A stretch of 64,000 bases of DNA from Streptomyces sp. NBC_01224 (GCF_036002945.1 NZ_CP108529.1:6939001-7003000), one strand, 5' to 3'. Numbered from the stretch's first letter, positions 1 to 7,858 are shown. A program made the numbers and translations. Notes: generated from the sequence alone by a model not told the origin.

Positions 1-96
1 CTGTGCCTGGTACGCCTGCACCCAGGTCGCCCGCAGCAGCAGGGCGAGCACCAGCAGCAGGCAGAAGACCGAGGTGTGCCTGATCGTTTTGTTCAT
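1..96 (-). CDS. Penicillin-binding protein (class B), N-terminal end only
   Basis: Only the first 32 codons lie in the window. The gene reads off the left edge on the minus strand. The start of the product (MNKTIRHTSVFCLLLVLALL) is a short basic cytosolic stretch followed by one hydrophobic segment, then R-A-T-W-V-Q-A-Y. This is the usual beginning of Streptomyces secreted class B penicillin-binding proteins of the PbpA/FtsI-like type, which cross-link peptidoglycan outside the membrane. The catalytic SxxK, SxN and KTG motifs would lie outside the window and could not be checked. The ATG at the right edge of the feature is the natural start because it places the membrane anchor at the N terminus. 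The assignment rests on recognising this N terminus. Confidence 0.7.
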   Translation of the reverse strand, partial: MNKTIRHTSVFCLLLVLALLLRATWVQAYQAQ

Positions 97-198
97 CCCA
101 CGGGAGGGACGAGCGGGGCGCCGCGCGGCGTTCCCGGTTGTGCCGCTTCTCACCGATTCCTCATGATCGGCCGGGGCGGCCGGGGGCGATGCCCCGGG

Positions 199-672
199 TC
201 ACCCCGCCAGGGCGAACAGCAGCTCGTCGGTGTCCTCACCGCGGGCGTGCGAGAACCCGTGGTCCTTGCCGGTGACGGTGAACCCGCACTTCTCCAGCAC
301 CCGGCGCGAACCGGTGTTGTCGGCCGCGGCCCGTGCGTGCAGCGGGCGTTCCGGTACGACGTCGAGCAACGCGCGCAGCGCGGCCGTCGCGAGCCCGCGG
401 CCCCAGTGCGCCCTGTCGATCCAGTAGGTGACCTGACGGTCGTCCGGCGGCCCGTACGCCCCGGCGTTGCCGACCACCGCGCCGTCCACGACCACCGTCC
501 GCATGACGATGGAGCCGTCGGCCAGGATCCGTCGCCAGTGGGCGTCGAACGCATCCCGGTCGGTGGGGTCCTCGCTGGTGAAGGCGGCCGTCCTGACCGA
601 CTCCGGGTCGGACATGAACGCGAAGAACAATGACAGATCGCTGTCGCGCACCTCGCGCAGGGCAACCCGCAT
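199..672 (-). CDS. GNAT-family N-acetyltransferase
   Basis: A 157-residue single-domain acetyltransferase of the RimJ/RimL-like GNAT type, expected to transfer acetyl from acetyl-CoA to an amine. The acetyl-CoA loop is visible near residues 90-97 as H-W-G-R-G-L-A-T, followed by the helix AALRALLDV. The C-terminal N-x-G-S-x-R-V-L-E-K-C-G-F signature of the family is present around residues 119-131. The ATG lies two bases after the stop of the upstream iclR-type gene, so the two are probably co-transcribed and translationally coupled. The substrate cannot be told from sequence; small molecules and protein N termini are both possible. Confidence 0.85.
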   Translation of the reverse strand: MRVALREVRDSDLSLFFAFMSDPESVRTAAFTSEDPTDRDAFDAHWRRILADGSIVMRTVVVDGAVVGNAGAYGPPDDRQVTYWIDRAHWGRGLATAALRALLDVVPERPLHARAAADNTGSRRVLEKCGFTVTGKDHGFSHARGEDTDELLFALAG

Positions 673-674
673 GA

Positions 675-1445
675 TCAGAGCCTCCGGGTGGCCAGCGTCA
701 GCCGGTCCCGCGCGTCGAACAGCGCGTCCTTCACCATCTGCTCGTGCGCGGGCGTGAGCCGGGCGACCGGCACCGAGCAGCTGATGGCGTCGCGGGCGGG
801 GGTGCGGTACGGGATGGCGACTCCGAAGCAGCGCAGCCCGAGGGTGTTCTCCTCGCGGTCCACCGCGTACCCCTGCTCGCGGATGAGGTGCAGATCCTCG
901 ATGAGCTTCTCGCGGTCGGTGATGGTGTGCTCGGTCAGCGCGGGCAACGTCTCGGGGAGCATCTTGCGGACCTGCTCGTCGCTGTGGGTGGCGAGCAGCG
1001 CCTTGCCGAGCGAGGTGGAGTGCGCGGGCAGCCGGCGGCCGACGCGGGTGAAGGGGCGCAGATAGTGCTGGGACTGCCGGGTGGCGAGGTACACCACGTT
1101 CGTCCCGTCGAGGCGGGCCAGGTGGATGGTCTCCGTCGTGTCGTCGGAGAGCCGGTCCAGGGTCGGGCGGGCAGCCGCGACCACCTCGTCACCGTCGATG
1201 TACGAGGTGCCGACCAGCAGGGCCCGTACGCCGATCCCGTACCGCGTGCCCGTCGCGTCGGTCTCCACCCAGCCCAGCTCCACCAGGGTGCGCAGCAGCA
1301 TGTAGAGGCTGGACTTGGGATAGCCGACGGCCTCCTGCACCGCGGCGAGCGAGTGCATGCCGGGCCGCCCGGCGAAGTATTCGAGGAGTTCAACGGTCCG
1401 CACCGCGGACTTGACCTGTGCCCCACCAGACTCGGCAACCGACAT
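675..1445 (-). CDS. IclR-family transcriptional regulator
   Basis: A 256-residue regulator with an N-terminal winged helix (about residues 10-70, including SLAAVQEAVGYPKSSLYMLL) and a C-terminal IclR effector-binding domain (about 80-250). The effector domain carries the family signatures R-x-x-LPAHSTSLGKALLA and RxxGYAVDREENTLGLRCFGVAI. A GTG eight codons upstream is also in frame. The ATG chosen here has a GGAAGGGG ribosome site in front and matches the family length better. It is divergent from a dehydrogenase gene across a 154-base gap with overlapping inverted repeats, so it most likely controls that operon and itself in response to a sugar-acid or related catabolite (inference). Confidence 0.9.
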   Translation of the reverse strand: MSVAESGGAQVKSAVRTVELLEYFAGRPGMHSLAAVQEAVGYPKSSLYMLLRTLVELGWVETDATGTRYGIGVRALLVGTSYIDGDEVVAAARPTLDRLSDDTTETIHLARLDGTNVVYLATRQSQHYLRPFTRVGRRLPAHSTSLGKALLATHSDEQVRKMLPETLPALTEHTITDREKLIEDLHLIREQGYAVDREENTLGLRCFGVAIPYRTPARDAISCSVPVARLTPAHEQMVKDALFDARDRLTLATRRL

Positions 1446-1538
1446 CGCCCTACGCCCCTTCCAGCCCACTTACGAAACCCTGCGACTCCTTGCCACACTG
1501 AACGCCCGGAAATAGAGTCGCTTCATATTCACGATCGG

Positions 1539-1561
1539 GAACTCTGTTCAGAATACCGAAC
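1539..1561. promoter_or_regulatory. Candidate IclR operator: GAAC-TCT-GTTC-N8-GAAC
   Basis: Two overlapping inverted repeats sit between the divergent iclR-type and dehydrogenase genes. GAAC at 1539-1542 pairs with GTTC at 1546-1549, and GTTC at 1546-1549 pairs with GAAC at 1558-1561. The 16 bases from 1546 match their reverse complement at 6 of 8 half-site positions. The element lies about 40 bases before the dehydrogenase start, where an IclR-type regulator would act. The symmetry is seen directly; binding is inference. Confidence 0.4.
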
Positions 1562-1599
1562 AACTTCTGATGTGTGGCAGTGGAGCGGAAGGAATCACG

Positions 1600-3120
1600 G
1601 TGGCAGCAGCACCAGTCTGGAGCGTCGACCCCCGCACCGGGAACCCGCGTGAGCAGGTTGCGGTGGAGGCTACAGCGGAGGAGGTCGACCGCGCGGTCCG
1701 GGCCGCTCATGCGGTACGCGACTCGCTCGCCGACCGCACCGTGCGCGCCGCGTTCCTGCGTACCGCGGCCGATCTGCTCACCGAGGCCGGGGAACACGTC
1801 ATCGAGGCCGCCGACGCGGAGACCGCACTCGGCCCGGCCCGGCTCACCGGCGAACTCGCCCGCACCGCGGCCCAGCTGCGGGCCTTCGCGGAGGTCGTCG
1901 ACGAGGGTGCCTTCCTCGACATCCACATCGACCACGAGGACGCCACCAGGACCCCGCCCTGGCCCGACCTGCGACGCTACAAGATCCCGCTCGGGGTCGT
2001 CGCCGTGTACGCGGCCAGCAACTTCCCGCTCGCCTTCTCCGTCCCCGGGGGCGACACCGCGAGCGCACTGGCGGCCGGCTGCCCGGTCGTCGTCAAGGCG
2101 CACCCCGACCACCCCGCCACCTCCGAGCTGTGCGCCTCCGTACTGCGCCGGGCCGCGGCGCAGGTCGGACTGCCCGAGGACGTACTGATCCTGGTCCACG
2201 GCTTCGAGGCGGGCATCGAGCTGATCAAGCACCCGCTCGTCGCCGCCGCCGGCTTCACCGGCTCGGTACGCGGCGGTCGCGCCCTGTTCGACGCGGCGGC
2301 GGCGCGCCCCGCCCCCATCCCCTTCCACGGCGAGCTGGGCTCCCTCAACCCCGTCGTCGTCACCGAGGCGGCCGCCGCCGAGCGCGGCGAGCAGATCGGC
2401 GCCGGGCTCGGGGGCTCGATGACCATGGGCGCGGGCCAGTTCTGCACCAAGCCCGGTTTCGTCCTGGCCCCGGCCGGCGAGACCGGCGACCGGCTGCTGA
2501 AGTCCCTGACCGACACGGTCAGCGACACCGAGGCCGGGGTCCTGCTCGACCACCGGATGCGCGACGCCTTCCTCGCAGGCGTACGCGAACGGGCCGAACT
2601 CCCCGACGTGGAGGCCCCGGTCACCCCCGGCGCGGGCGGCGACCACACCGTCGCGGCCGGCTTCCTGACCGTACCGGCACACCTCCTCACCACCGAGGGC
2701 CCGCACGACGCGCTCCTGGAGGAGTGCTTCGGCCCCGTCACCGTCGTCGCCCGGTACGCCTCCGAGGACGAGATCACCGCTGTCCTCTCCCGGCTCCCCG
2801 GCAACCTCACCGCCACCCTCCAGACGGCCACGGACGGAGCCGACGCCGACGCCCCCGGACTCCTCGCGGCCCTCACTCCGCTGGCCGGCCGGGTCCTCGT
2901 CAACGGCTGGCCGACCGGGGTAGCCGTCGCCCCCGCCCAGCACCACGGCGGCCCCTACCCGGCCACCACCTCCACCTCCACCTCGGTCGGCGCCACCGCG
3001 ATCGAACGCTGGCTGCGCCCCCTCACCTACCAGACGACCCCCGAGGCCCTGCTCCCGCCGGAGCTCCGCGACGACAACCCCCTGAACCTGCCCCGCCGAG
3101 TGAACGGCCGCCGCGCATGA
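1600..3120 (+). CDS. Aldehyde dehydrogenase, alpha-ketoglutaric semialdehyde dehydrogenase type
   Basis: A 506-residue NAD(P)-dependent aldehyde dehydrogenase. The text AASNFPLAFSVPGGDTASAL and VVVKAHPDHPATSE (about residues 135-180) is typical of the KGSADH / 2,5-dioxovalerate dehydrogenase branch. That branch oxidises ketoglutaric semialdehyde at the end of sugar-acid or hydroxyproline catabolism. The catalytic cysteine is in GAGQFCTKPG near residue 281, and the general-base glutamate region is FHGELGSLNP. The GTG start has GGAAGGA six bases upstream; an ATG 30 bases earlier lacks a good site. The stop overlaps the next start (ATGA). No sugar-acid dehydratase is adjacent, so the exact pathway is open. 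Confidence 0.85.
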   Translation: MAAAPVWSVDPRTGNPREQVAVEATAEEVDRAVRAAHAVRDSLADRTVRAAFLRTAADLLTEAGEHVIEAADAETALGPARLTGELARTAAQLRAFAEVVDEGAFLDIHIDHEDATRTPPWPDLRRYKIPLGVVAVYAASNFPLAFSVPGGDTASALAAGCPVVVKAHPDHPATSELCASVLRRAAAQVGLPEDVLILVHGFEAGIELIKHPLVAAAGFTGSVRGGRALFDAAAARPAPIPFHGELGSLNPVVVTEAAAAERGEQIGAGLGGSMTMGAGQFCTKPGFVLAPAGETGDRLLKSLTDTVSDTEAGVLLDHRMRDAFLAGVRERAELPDVEAPVTPGAGGDHTVAAGFLTVPAHLLTTEGPHDALLEECFGPVTVVARYASEDEITAVLSRLPGNLTATLQTATDGADADAPGLLAALTPLAGRVLVNGWPTGVAVAPAQHHGGPYPATTSTSTSVGATAIERWLRPLTYQTTPEALLPPELRDDNPLNLPRRVNGRRA

Positions 3121-3728
3121 CCCCGCAACTCCCCGAACTCCCCTTCGACCTGAGCCCGTTCGGCCCCGAGGCCGACTGGACGTACGAGAACGGCGTACTG
3201 ACCGGCCGGGCAGGCGCCCGCCAGGACCGCTTCGTACCGCCGGGCGGCGCCGCCCTCGACACCGTGAGCGACGCACCGCGCCTCCTCGGCCCCGCGCCCC
3301 GGGGCGACTTCCAGCTGATCGCCCGGGTGAGGGTCGGCTTCGCCGCGGCCTTCGACGCCGGAGTGCTCTACCTCCACGTCGGGGAACGGGAGTGGGCCAA
3401 GATCTGTCTGGAACTCTCCCCGGACCGCCCCACCGTCTGCACGGTCGTCACCCGCGGTCACTCCGACGACGTCAACTCCTTCGTCGTGGACGGCGACAGC
3501 TGCTGGCTGCGCCTAAGCCGCACGGGCAGCGCGTTCGCCTTCCACGCCTCGCCCGACGGCGAGAAGTGGACCTTCGTCCGCGTCTTCGCCCTCGGCGAGC
3601 CCGAGCAGGCAGCCGAGGCGTCGGTCGGCTTCCTCGTCCAGTCCCCGACGGGCGAGGGCTGCGAGGCGACGTTCGACCGGATCGCGTTCCGTGCGACGGG
3701 ACTTGACGACCTGCGCGACGGCAGCTGA
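3117..3728 (+). CDS. DUF1349 (concanavalin-like fold) protein
   Basis: A 203-residue cytosolic protein matching the DUF1349 family, a beta-sandwich related to concanavalin A-like lectins and glucanases. Recognisable stretches are the early W-T-Y-E-N-G-V-L and D-R-F-V-P-P segments, the central GDFQLIARVRV...DAGVLYLH...WAKICLE, and the late GFLVQSPTGEGCEATFD. No signal peptide is present. Its ATG overlaps the stop of the dehydrogenase gene by four bases, so the two are translationally coupled and probably act in one sugar-derivative pathway. The substrate is unknown; proteins of this family are often called regulation-of-arabinose-utilisation or lectin-like without direct proof. Confidence 0.8.
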   Translation: MTPQLPELPFDLSPFGPEADWTYENGVLTGRAGARQDRFVPPGGAALDTVSDAPRLLGPAPRGDFQLIARVRVGFAAAFDAGVLYLHVGEREWAKICLELSPDRPTVCTVVTRGHSDDVNSFVVDGDSCWLRLSRTGSAFAFHASPDGEKWTFVRVFALGEPEQAAEASVGFLVQSPTGEGCEATFDRIAFRATGLDDLRDGS

Positions 3729-3811
3729 ACCGCCGCACACACCCGTCCCGCACATCCGTCGCGCCATTGAACGAATGGGCGCGCATACTCAGCGGAACCG
3801 AGTACCGGCCC

Positions 3812-3840
3812 CCAACCCTCCGGCATCGCCGGAGGGTTGG
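3812..3840 (+). terminator. Perfect 13-bp hairpin, terminator or RBS-masking element
   Basis: CCAACCCTCCGGC at 3812-3824 pairs without mismatch with 3828-3840 around a three-base ATC loop. It lies 84 bases after the dehydrogenase/DUF1349 operon, so it can be its terminator, although no T-run follows. The right arm contains the GGAGGG that serves as ribosome site for the next gene, whose ATG starts at the very next base. The hairpin may therefore also hold back translation of that gene. Confidence 0.65.
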
Positions 3841-4203
3841 ATGGGCCGCATGGAAACCACGCCCGCCTCCGCCGAGCAGCGCACAGCAGACACCCGACGC
3901 GCGGACCGCAACATCCGCACGGCCTCCTGGTTCGCCCTGGGAATGCTCGTGCCCGTGCTGATCGGCTGCGTCCTCTTCGTGCTGAGTACGCCCCGGGCGT
4001 CCGGCTGCGTGACCTACGGCGAGGACTGCGCCACCGTCGCGGACTGGAGCCCCTGGTGCCCCGTGGCAGCAGTCGTGCTCGGCATCGCGGCGGTCGCCTG
4101 GCCGAGAAAGTGGCTGCCGTTCGCCTCCGCGCGTGGCTGGCTGCTGGGCCTGCACATCGCGGCGCAGTTCATGACGGCATCACTGATCCTCAGCTACGCC
4201 TGA
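3841..4203 (+). CDS. Small membrane protein, function unknown
   Basis: A protein of 120 residues (117 if the second ATG at 3850 is used) with three hydrophobic segments. These are WFALGMLVPVLIGCVLFVL (about 30-50), WCPVAAVVLGIAAVAW (about 77-93) and LLGLHIAAQFMTASLILSY (about 100-119). A short loop between the first two carries Cys residues (GCVTYGEDCATV) that could form an extracellular disulfide. The first ATG sits directly after the hairpin that contains its only Shine-Dalgarno-like sequence. Codon use is Streptomyces-like. I do not recognise the family, and nothing nearby points to a role. Confidence 0.6.
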   Translation: MGRMETTPASAEQRTADTRRADRNIRTASWFALGMLVPVLIGCVLFVLSTPRASGCVTYGEDCATVADWSPWCPVAAVVLGIAAVAWPRKWLPFASARGWLLGLHIAAQFMTASLILSYA

Positions 4204-4561
4204 TGACACATCGGTCCAGGTCTCGCGACGCGACTGGGACAACGTCCCGACCCGGCAGCCCCCGGGCGTCCGCGACGGCCACGCACGTAGCCCGCCGACC
4301 GAGCCGTCAGCGCTCCAGGTGTTCTCGTGGTGCCCGTCCTGCATCGGCTGGAGCGAGGCGGATGCGGGCCGGCGCGTCGGCTACTTCGGCGGTCTCCTCA
4401 CCGTCCGGCCCGTAGACCAGGCACATGTCCTTGTGGAGCGGCAGGAGCATGTGCAGGGCCTCGGTGAGACGCTGCTCGTTCAGCAGCAGGATCCCGACGC
4501 TGCGGCGCACTTGCGGCGAGGTCCTGTTGCGTGTCCGACGGGGAAAGGGAGGTCGAGACCT
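4204..4561. other. 358-base stretch with no confident gene
   Basis: No plus-strand reading frame here has a convincing start. The only coding-like signal is a short minus-strand segment listed separately. The end of the stretch carries GGGAGG at 4547-4552, the ribosome site of the next gene. Confidence 0.5.
4307..4450 (-). pseudogene. Possible 3' remnant of a minus-strand gene
   Basis: A 47-codon frame begins ATG-CTC-CTG-CCG-CTC and continues through LHKDMCLVYGPDGEETAEVA before ending in a more degenerate tail. Its first 30 codons almost all end in G or C, which is Streptomyces-like and unusual for this relaxed neighbourhood. The same frame stays open upstream for about 16 more codons (GILLLNEQRLTEALH) without a start codon. 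This looks like the tail of a gene whose front has been lost. No family was recognised. The next gene on the plus strand starts about 110 bases away on the opposite strand. Chance open frame remains possible. Confidence 0.3.
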
Positions 4562-6106
4562 GTGCCGAAAGTGAAGAGGTTCGATCAGCGAGCGGTCGCA
4601 CTCGTCGAGCTGCGGGGAACGCAGACCGAGTGCGAGATGTTTGAGGGCGCGCTGGCGGATCGTGGCTGGCCGGTGCTGGAGAAGCGCGGCGGCACGGCGA
4701 GTGTCGTCACCGTGCAACGGTTCTGGTACACGATCGAGGCGCGATTCCCCGGGAGCAGCATCAATGCGGTCAGGGGTGCCCGCGAGCGGATCGAGGTCAT
4801 CTCCGACGAGCTGCAGTTGGACCTCAACGTCGAGGTGGCCGACCGTTTGGTCCGGGACCCGGTCGACCGGCCGCAGTGGTACGCGTACGACCGGCCGGAG
4901 GTGCATCCGCACACGGTCCAGTTGCCCCGGAGAGCGCGTTGGATGGAGCGGTGGAACACGTGGCGCGCCGAGACTCTCGGACTCCGTGACACCGGTCGGC
5001 TGATCACTGCAACGTCGCCGTCCGCAGCGCAGAATCTGGCCTCCCGGCCATTGCCCGGAGCCCGGCCCCAGCCGCGGCGGGTTGCGGCGCGGAGGTCTGG
5101 GGGTGCGACGCAGCAGGTACCGGTGGGCGTCGGCACGCGGCGCCGCTCACAGAAACAGCTCAGCTGGTTGTTCGTCCTCGTGGCGATCTGGTGCTGGGCA
5201 GGCGCGCGGATAGCCGACACGTGGCGGGGAGGGTTCGGCTCCTGGTGTGGATTCGGGCTGCTCGCACTCCTTCTGGTTCCCGCCGCAGTGGCTGTGATCC
5301 GTGGAGGGTTCCCCCAAGCCTCAGAGGCCAAGGCGCTGGCCGGAGCAGGCATCCTCGGGGCAGTTGGGGTCGGCCTCGGAGTGAACATGGTGCGTACGCA
5401 GCCGGAGGCCGGGGACGCGTCGCACGTCATCACATACCTCATGGCAGGCTTCGTCGTCTTCAACGGGATCCGTCTCCTCGTCCGCCAGTGGAGCTGGCGG
5501 GCCGTGGCTCCTTGGCTGATTCCAACGATCCTGCCGATCGTCCTTGGTCTTGTCCCGTCCGTTGGATTCGGCCTGCACGCCTTCTACTTGGACGCCTTCG
5601 ATCTCAATGTCGAGGATGTCGATGTGCCGCATCTCTGGCAGTTCGTGGCCTCGGTCAAGTTCACGGCCGTGATGAACCTGTGGCTCGTCGCACTGGCCGG
5701 GCTCGGATACATGCTGCATCTGCACTGGCTTGTGCGAGAACGCTGGGTGGGATACGCATTTCTGCTCGTTCTCTCAGCCGTTCTTCTCCTTGAAGGGGCA
5801 TGGGGCCTCGGGCTGGAACCAGCCGGCGCGGCGGGCCGTGATGCCGTCGCCACGGCGAAATCCGGGCGCACTCCGGTGCCATACTTCGGCATCGCCCCCG
5901 AGTGGGTCTGTGCCCACCCCATCGGTAAGGCGGAGGCGATCCCGGTCGACGGCGGTGAGTTCGTGCCCACCCGGCCGTATCTCAAGGTGGGCGACGCGGG
6001 CGGCACGGTCGTGCTGTGGGACGCGCGCAAGGAGCAGGGGCTCAAGGTGCCGATGAGCAAACTCCGTATCGTCCCGGCGGAGGAGCGCCCGGGGTCGTGC
6101 GGGTAG
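4562..6106 (+). CDS. Seven-TM protein with a cytosolic N-terminal domain, function unknown
   Basis: A 514-residue protein. Residues 1-165 are soluble and mixed alpha/beta (VALVELRGTQTECEMFEGAL, then RFWYTIEARFPG). A basic, proline- and arginine-rich linker follows to about 198. Seven hydrophobic segments then run between about 200 and 416, the first being WLFVLVAIWCWAGARIADTW and the last VGYAFLLVLSAVLLLEGAWG. The last 90 residues are hydrophilic, with a single Cys and the text YLKVGDAGGTVVLWDAR. The GTG start has GGGAGG nine bases upstream. Base and codon use is visibly less GC-biased than in the housekeeping genes, which suggests an accessory or acquired gene. I do not recognise the family. 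Confidence 0.7.
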   Translation: MPKVKRFDQRAVALVELRGTQTECEMFEGALADRGWPVLEKRGGTASVVTVQRFWYTIEARFPGSSINAVRGARERIEVISDELQLDLNVEVADRLVRDPVDRPQWYAYDRPEVHPHTVQLPRRARWMERWNTWRAETLGLRDTGRLITATSPSAAQNLASRPLPGARPQPRRVAARRSGGATQQVPVGVGTRRRSQKQLSWLFVLVAIWCWAGARIADTWRGGFGSWCGFGLLALLLVPAAVAVIRGGFPQASEAKALAGAGILGAVGVGLGVNMVRTQPEAGDASHVITYLMAGFVVFNGIRLLVRQWSWRAVAPWLIPTILPIVLGLVPSVGFGLHAFYLDAFDLNVEDVDVPHLWQFVASVKFTAVMNLWLVALAGLGYMLHLHWLVRERWVGYAFLLVLSAVLLLEGAWGLGLEPAGAAGRDAVATAKSGRTPVPYFGIAPEWVCAHPIGKAEAIPVDGGEFVPTRPYLKVGDAGGTVVLWDARKEQGLKVPMSKLRIVPAEERPGSCG

Positions 6107-6124
6107 CGCCGGGCGGACCTTCGT

Positions 6125-6331
6125 TCAGGCTCCGGCCGCGTACCGCACGAAGTGCGTCCAGCCTGTGTGGGTGAGCGTCAGGTGAGGGAGGGATGCATCT
6201 TTCGAGTCGCGGACGAGGATCGCCTCTTCGGTAGAGGCCACCTCGATGCATTCGCCGCCCTCGTTGGAGCTGTAGCTGCTCTTGAACCACGAGATGTCTG
6301 CCGGGTTCTGAACGTGGACGTCCGGCTTCAT
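6125..6331 (-). CDS. DUF397 small protein
   Basis: A 68-residue DUF397 protein with the family core W-F-K-S-S-Y-S-S-N-E-G-G-E-C-I-E-V-A (residues 15-32) and the typical V-R-D-S-K-D (about 41-46) and W-x-x-F-V segments. DUF397 genes in Streptomyces nearly always accompany an XRE regulator with a DUF5753 tail; those with known phenotypes belong to WhiJ/AbaA-type developmental loci. Its ATG overlaps the stop of the upstream XRE gene (ATGA), so the two are co-translated. The molecular role of DUF397 is not established. Confidence 0.92.
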   Translation of the reverse strand: MKPDVHVQNPADISWFKSSYSSNEGGECIEVASTEEAILVRDSKDASLPHLTLTHTGWTHFVRYAAGA

Positions 6332-7185
6332 TGGTCTTTCAGCAACCTTTCGATCAGAGCCGAGGACTCACGTGGTGTGAGTGCCTGAGACCGGATGCAT
6401 CCATATCGTGCGGCCAGGATACGGACCTCCTCCGGATCGGTGATCAACCGGCTGATGTTCTGCACCTCAAGGTATCCGACCTGGGGTTTGCGCGTCGGTG
6501 TGAGAAGGATGAACGGGCCGGCCAGGCCCGCATGTTCAGGACGGTCGAGCGGCATGACCTGGAGCTCCACGTTGCGCAACCGGCCGAGCCTGATCAGCTC
6601 TTCGAGCTGCTCCTTGTGGACGTCCCATTCGCCGACCGGGCGTCGGAGGACTGCCTCCTCGATGATGCAGTTCACCATCGGGGCTGGTCGGTTCGTCAGA
6701 ACCGCTTGTCTGGTCAGGCGCGCCGCCACGCGCTGCTCGATGAGTTCGTCGCCCAGTAGCGGCTTGCGCATGGCATACAGGGCGCGGGCATGTGTCTCAG
6801 TCTGGAAGAGGCCGGGCACCGTGTGGTTGCTGTAGTAGGAGAGTTCGACAGCATCAGCCTCCAGCTTCGCATAGTCGTTGAACCATGCCGGATACTTCAC
6901 CCGCGCCCGTGCCTTCGCCCGCGCCACCTCCTCCTTCGTGGCTCGCAGCAGCCCGCCCGCCTCCAGCAGGTCGTCCGCCGCGTCCAGGAACTCCGGCTGT
7001 GGCATCCTGCGTCCCCGTTCCAGCGACCGAATCAGGTCCTCGCTGTACCCGAGCCGGTCGCCCACCTCCCGCTGGGTGAGGCCTGCACGCTCGCGCAGTA
7101 GCCGGAGCTGGCTGCCGATCACGCGGAACAGGTCCGCGGCCTCCTCCGAGTCGTCGTCGCCACCGATCGCACCGTCCATTTCCAT
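6328..7185 (-). CDS. XRE-family regulator with DUF5753 domain (WhiJ-like)
   Basis: A 285-residue regulator. Residues 20-75 are an XRE helix-turn-helix (LRLLRERAGLTQREVGDRLG and then SLERGRRMP). Residues 105-280 are a DUF5753 domain, with ELSYYSNHTVPGLFQTETHA and R-x-x-RQ-A-V-L as landmarks. This architecture is the WhiJ type found in many copies in each Streptomyces genome; WhiJ itself represses development in S. coelicolor. The ATG has GGGAG nine bases upstream. It overlaps a DUF397 gene downstream and faces away from an anti-sigma-like ATPase gene, which is the full canonical triplet. It probably represses its own operon and the divergent gene. Confidence 0.92.
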   Translation of the reverse strand: MEMDGAIGGDDDSEEAADLFRVIGSQLRLLRERAGLTQREVGDRLGYSEDLIRSLERGRRMPQPEFLDAADDLLEAGGLLRATKEEVARAKARARVKYPAWFNDYAKLEADAVELSYYSNHTVPGLFQTETHARALYAMRKPLLGDELIEQRVAARLTRQAVLTNRPAPMVNCIIEEAVLRRPVGEWDVHKEQLEELIRLGRLRNVELQVMPLDRPEHAGLAGPFILLTPTRKPQVGYLEVQNISRLITDPEEVRILAARYGCIRSQALTPRESSALIERLLKDQ

Positions 7186-7336
7186 GACTGCCCGCTCCCG
7201 TTCCTGAGGGCCGGTCGTGCACGTCGTCCCGTCACGGCGGACAGCCGGTACAGGTCGCGGTGCGTACCGGTACGCGCACGCTACGTACCGTTGTCGTTGC
7301 TGGTCGGCGTACGGCGAGTTGGCCACGCTGAGTGGC

Positions 7337-7858
7337 GTGACGAGTGAATCCGTGGAGATCGAAACTCCCCAACAGTCAACTTCCGCACAACAGTTCACAC
7401 AGCTGTACAGTGCCACCCGCCGAGGTGCCCGCCTGGCTCGCCTGCTCGCCGTGGAGCAATTGGTGGCATGGGGATGGCTGCGTGACGGCGAGCGCATCGA
7501 CGCGGCCGCGCTCGTCGTCGCCGAACTGACGGCGAACGCGGTCACGCACGGGCGGCTGGACGGGCGGGGCTTCCGGCTCGGGCTCGCCCTCCTCCCGGGC
7601 GGACGGCTGCGGATCGAGGTCGCGGACCCGCGCGGCGAGTGCCTCCCCGCCGCGTCCCGGGAAGCCGTTGATGGAGGCCGGGGGCTGCTCATCGTCGATG
7701 CCCTCGCGGCGGACTGGGGCGTACATCCGTACCCGCCGTCCGGCAAGACGGTGTGGGCAGAGGTCTCCGCGACGCGAACGGGCGCCGGGTATCGGGTGAC
7801 ATCTGCCAGTGATTGCGCACCCCGACCCGACAAGCAACGGGCCCCGGGCGGCGATTGA
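7337..7858 (+). CDS. Regulatory ATP-binding protein (HATPase_c, RsbW-like)
   Basis: A 173-residue single-domain GHKL ATPase of the RsbW/SpoIIAB anti-sigma-like type. The N box is LVVAELTANAVTHG (about 66-79), and a G1/G2-like region follows with EVADPRG and DGGRGLLIVDALA. The GTG start gives an N terminus (TSESVEIETPQQ) with no excess length; earlier starts would add an arginine-rich, non-protein-like stretch. It lies divergent from the XRE/DUF397 pair across about 150 bases, the standard partner arrangement. Family members may bind sigma factors or anti-anti-sigma proteins, and many have lost kinase function. The partner here is unknown. Confidence 0.85.
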   Translation: MTSESVEIETPQQSTSAQQFTQLYSATRRGARLARLLAVEQLVAWGWLRDGERIDAAALVVAELTANAVTHGRLDGRGFRLGLALLPGGRLRIEVADPRGECLPAASREAVDGGRGLLIVDALAADWGVHPYPPSGKTVWAEVSATRTGAGYRVTSASDCAPRPDKQRAPGGD

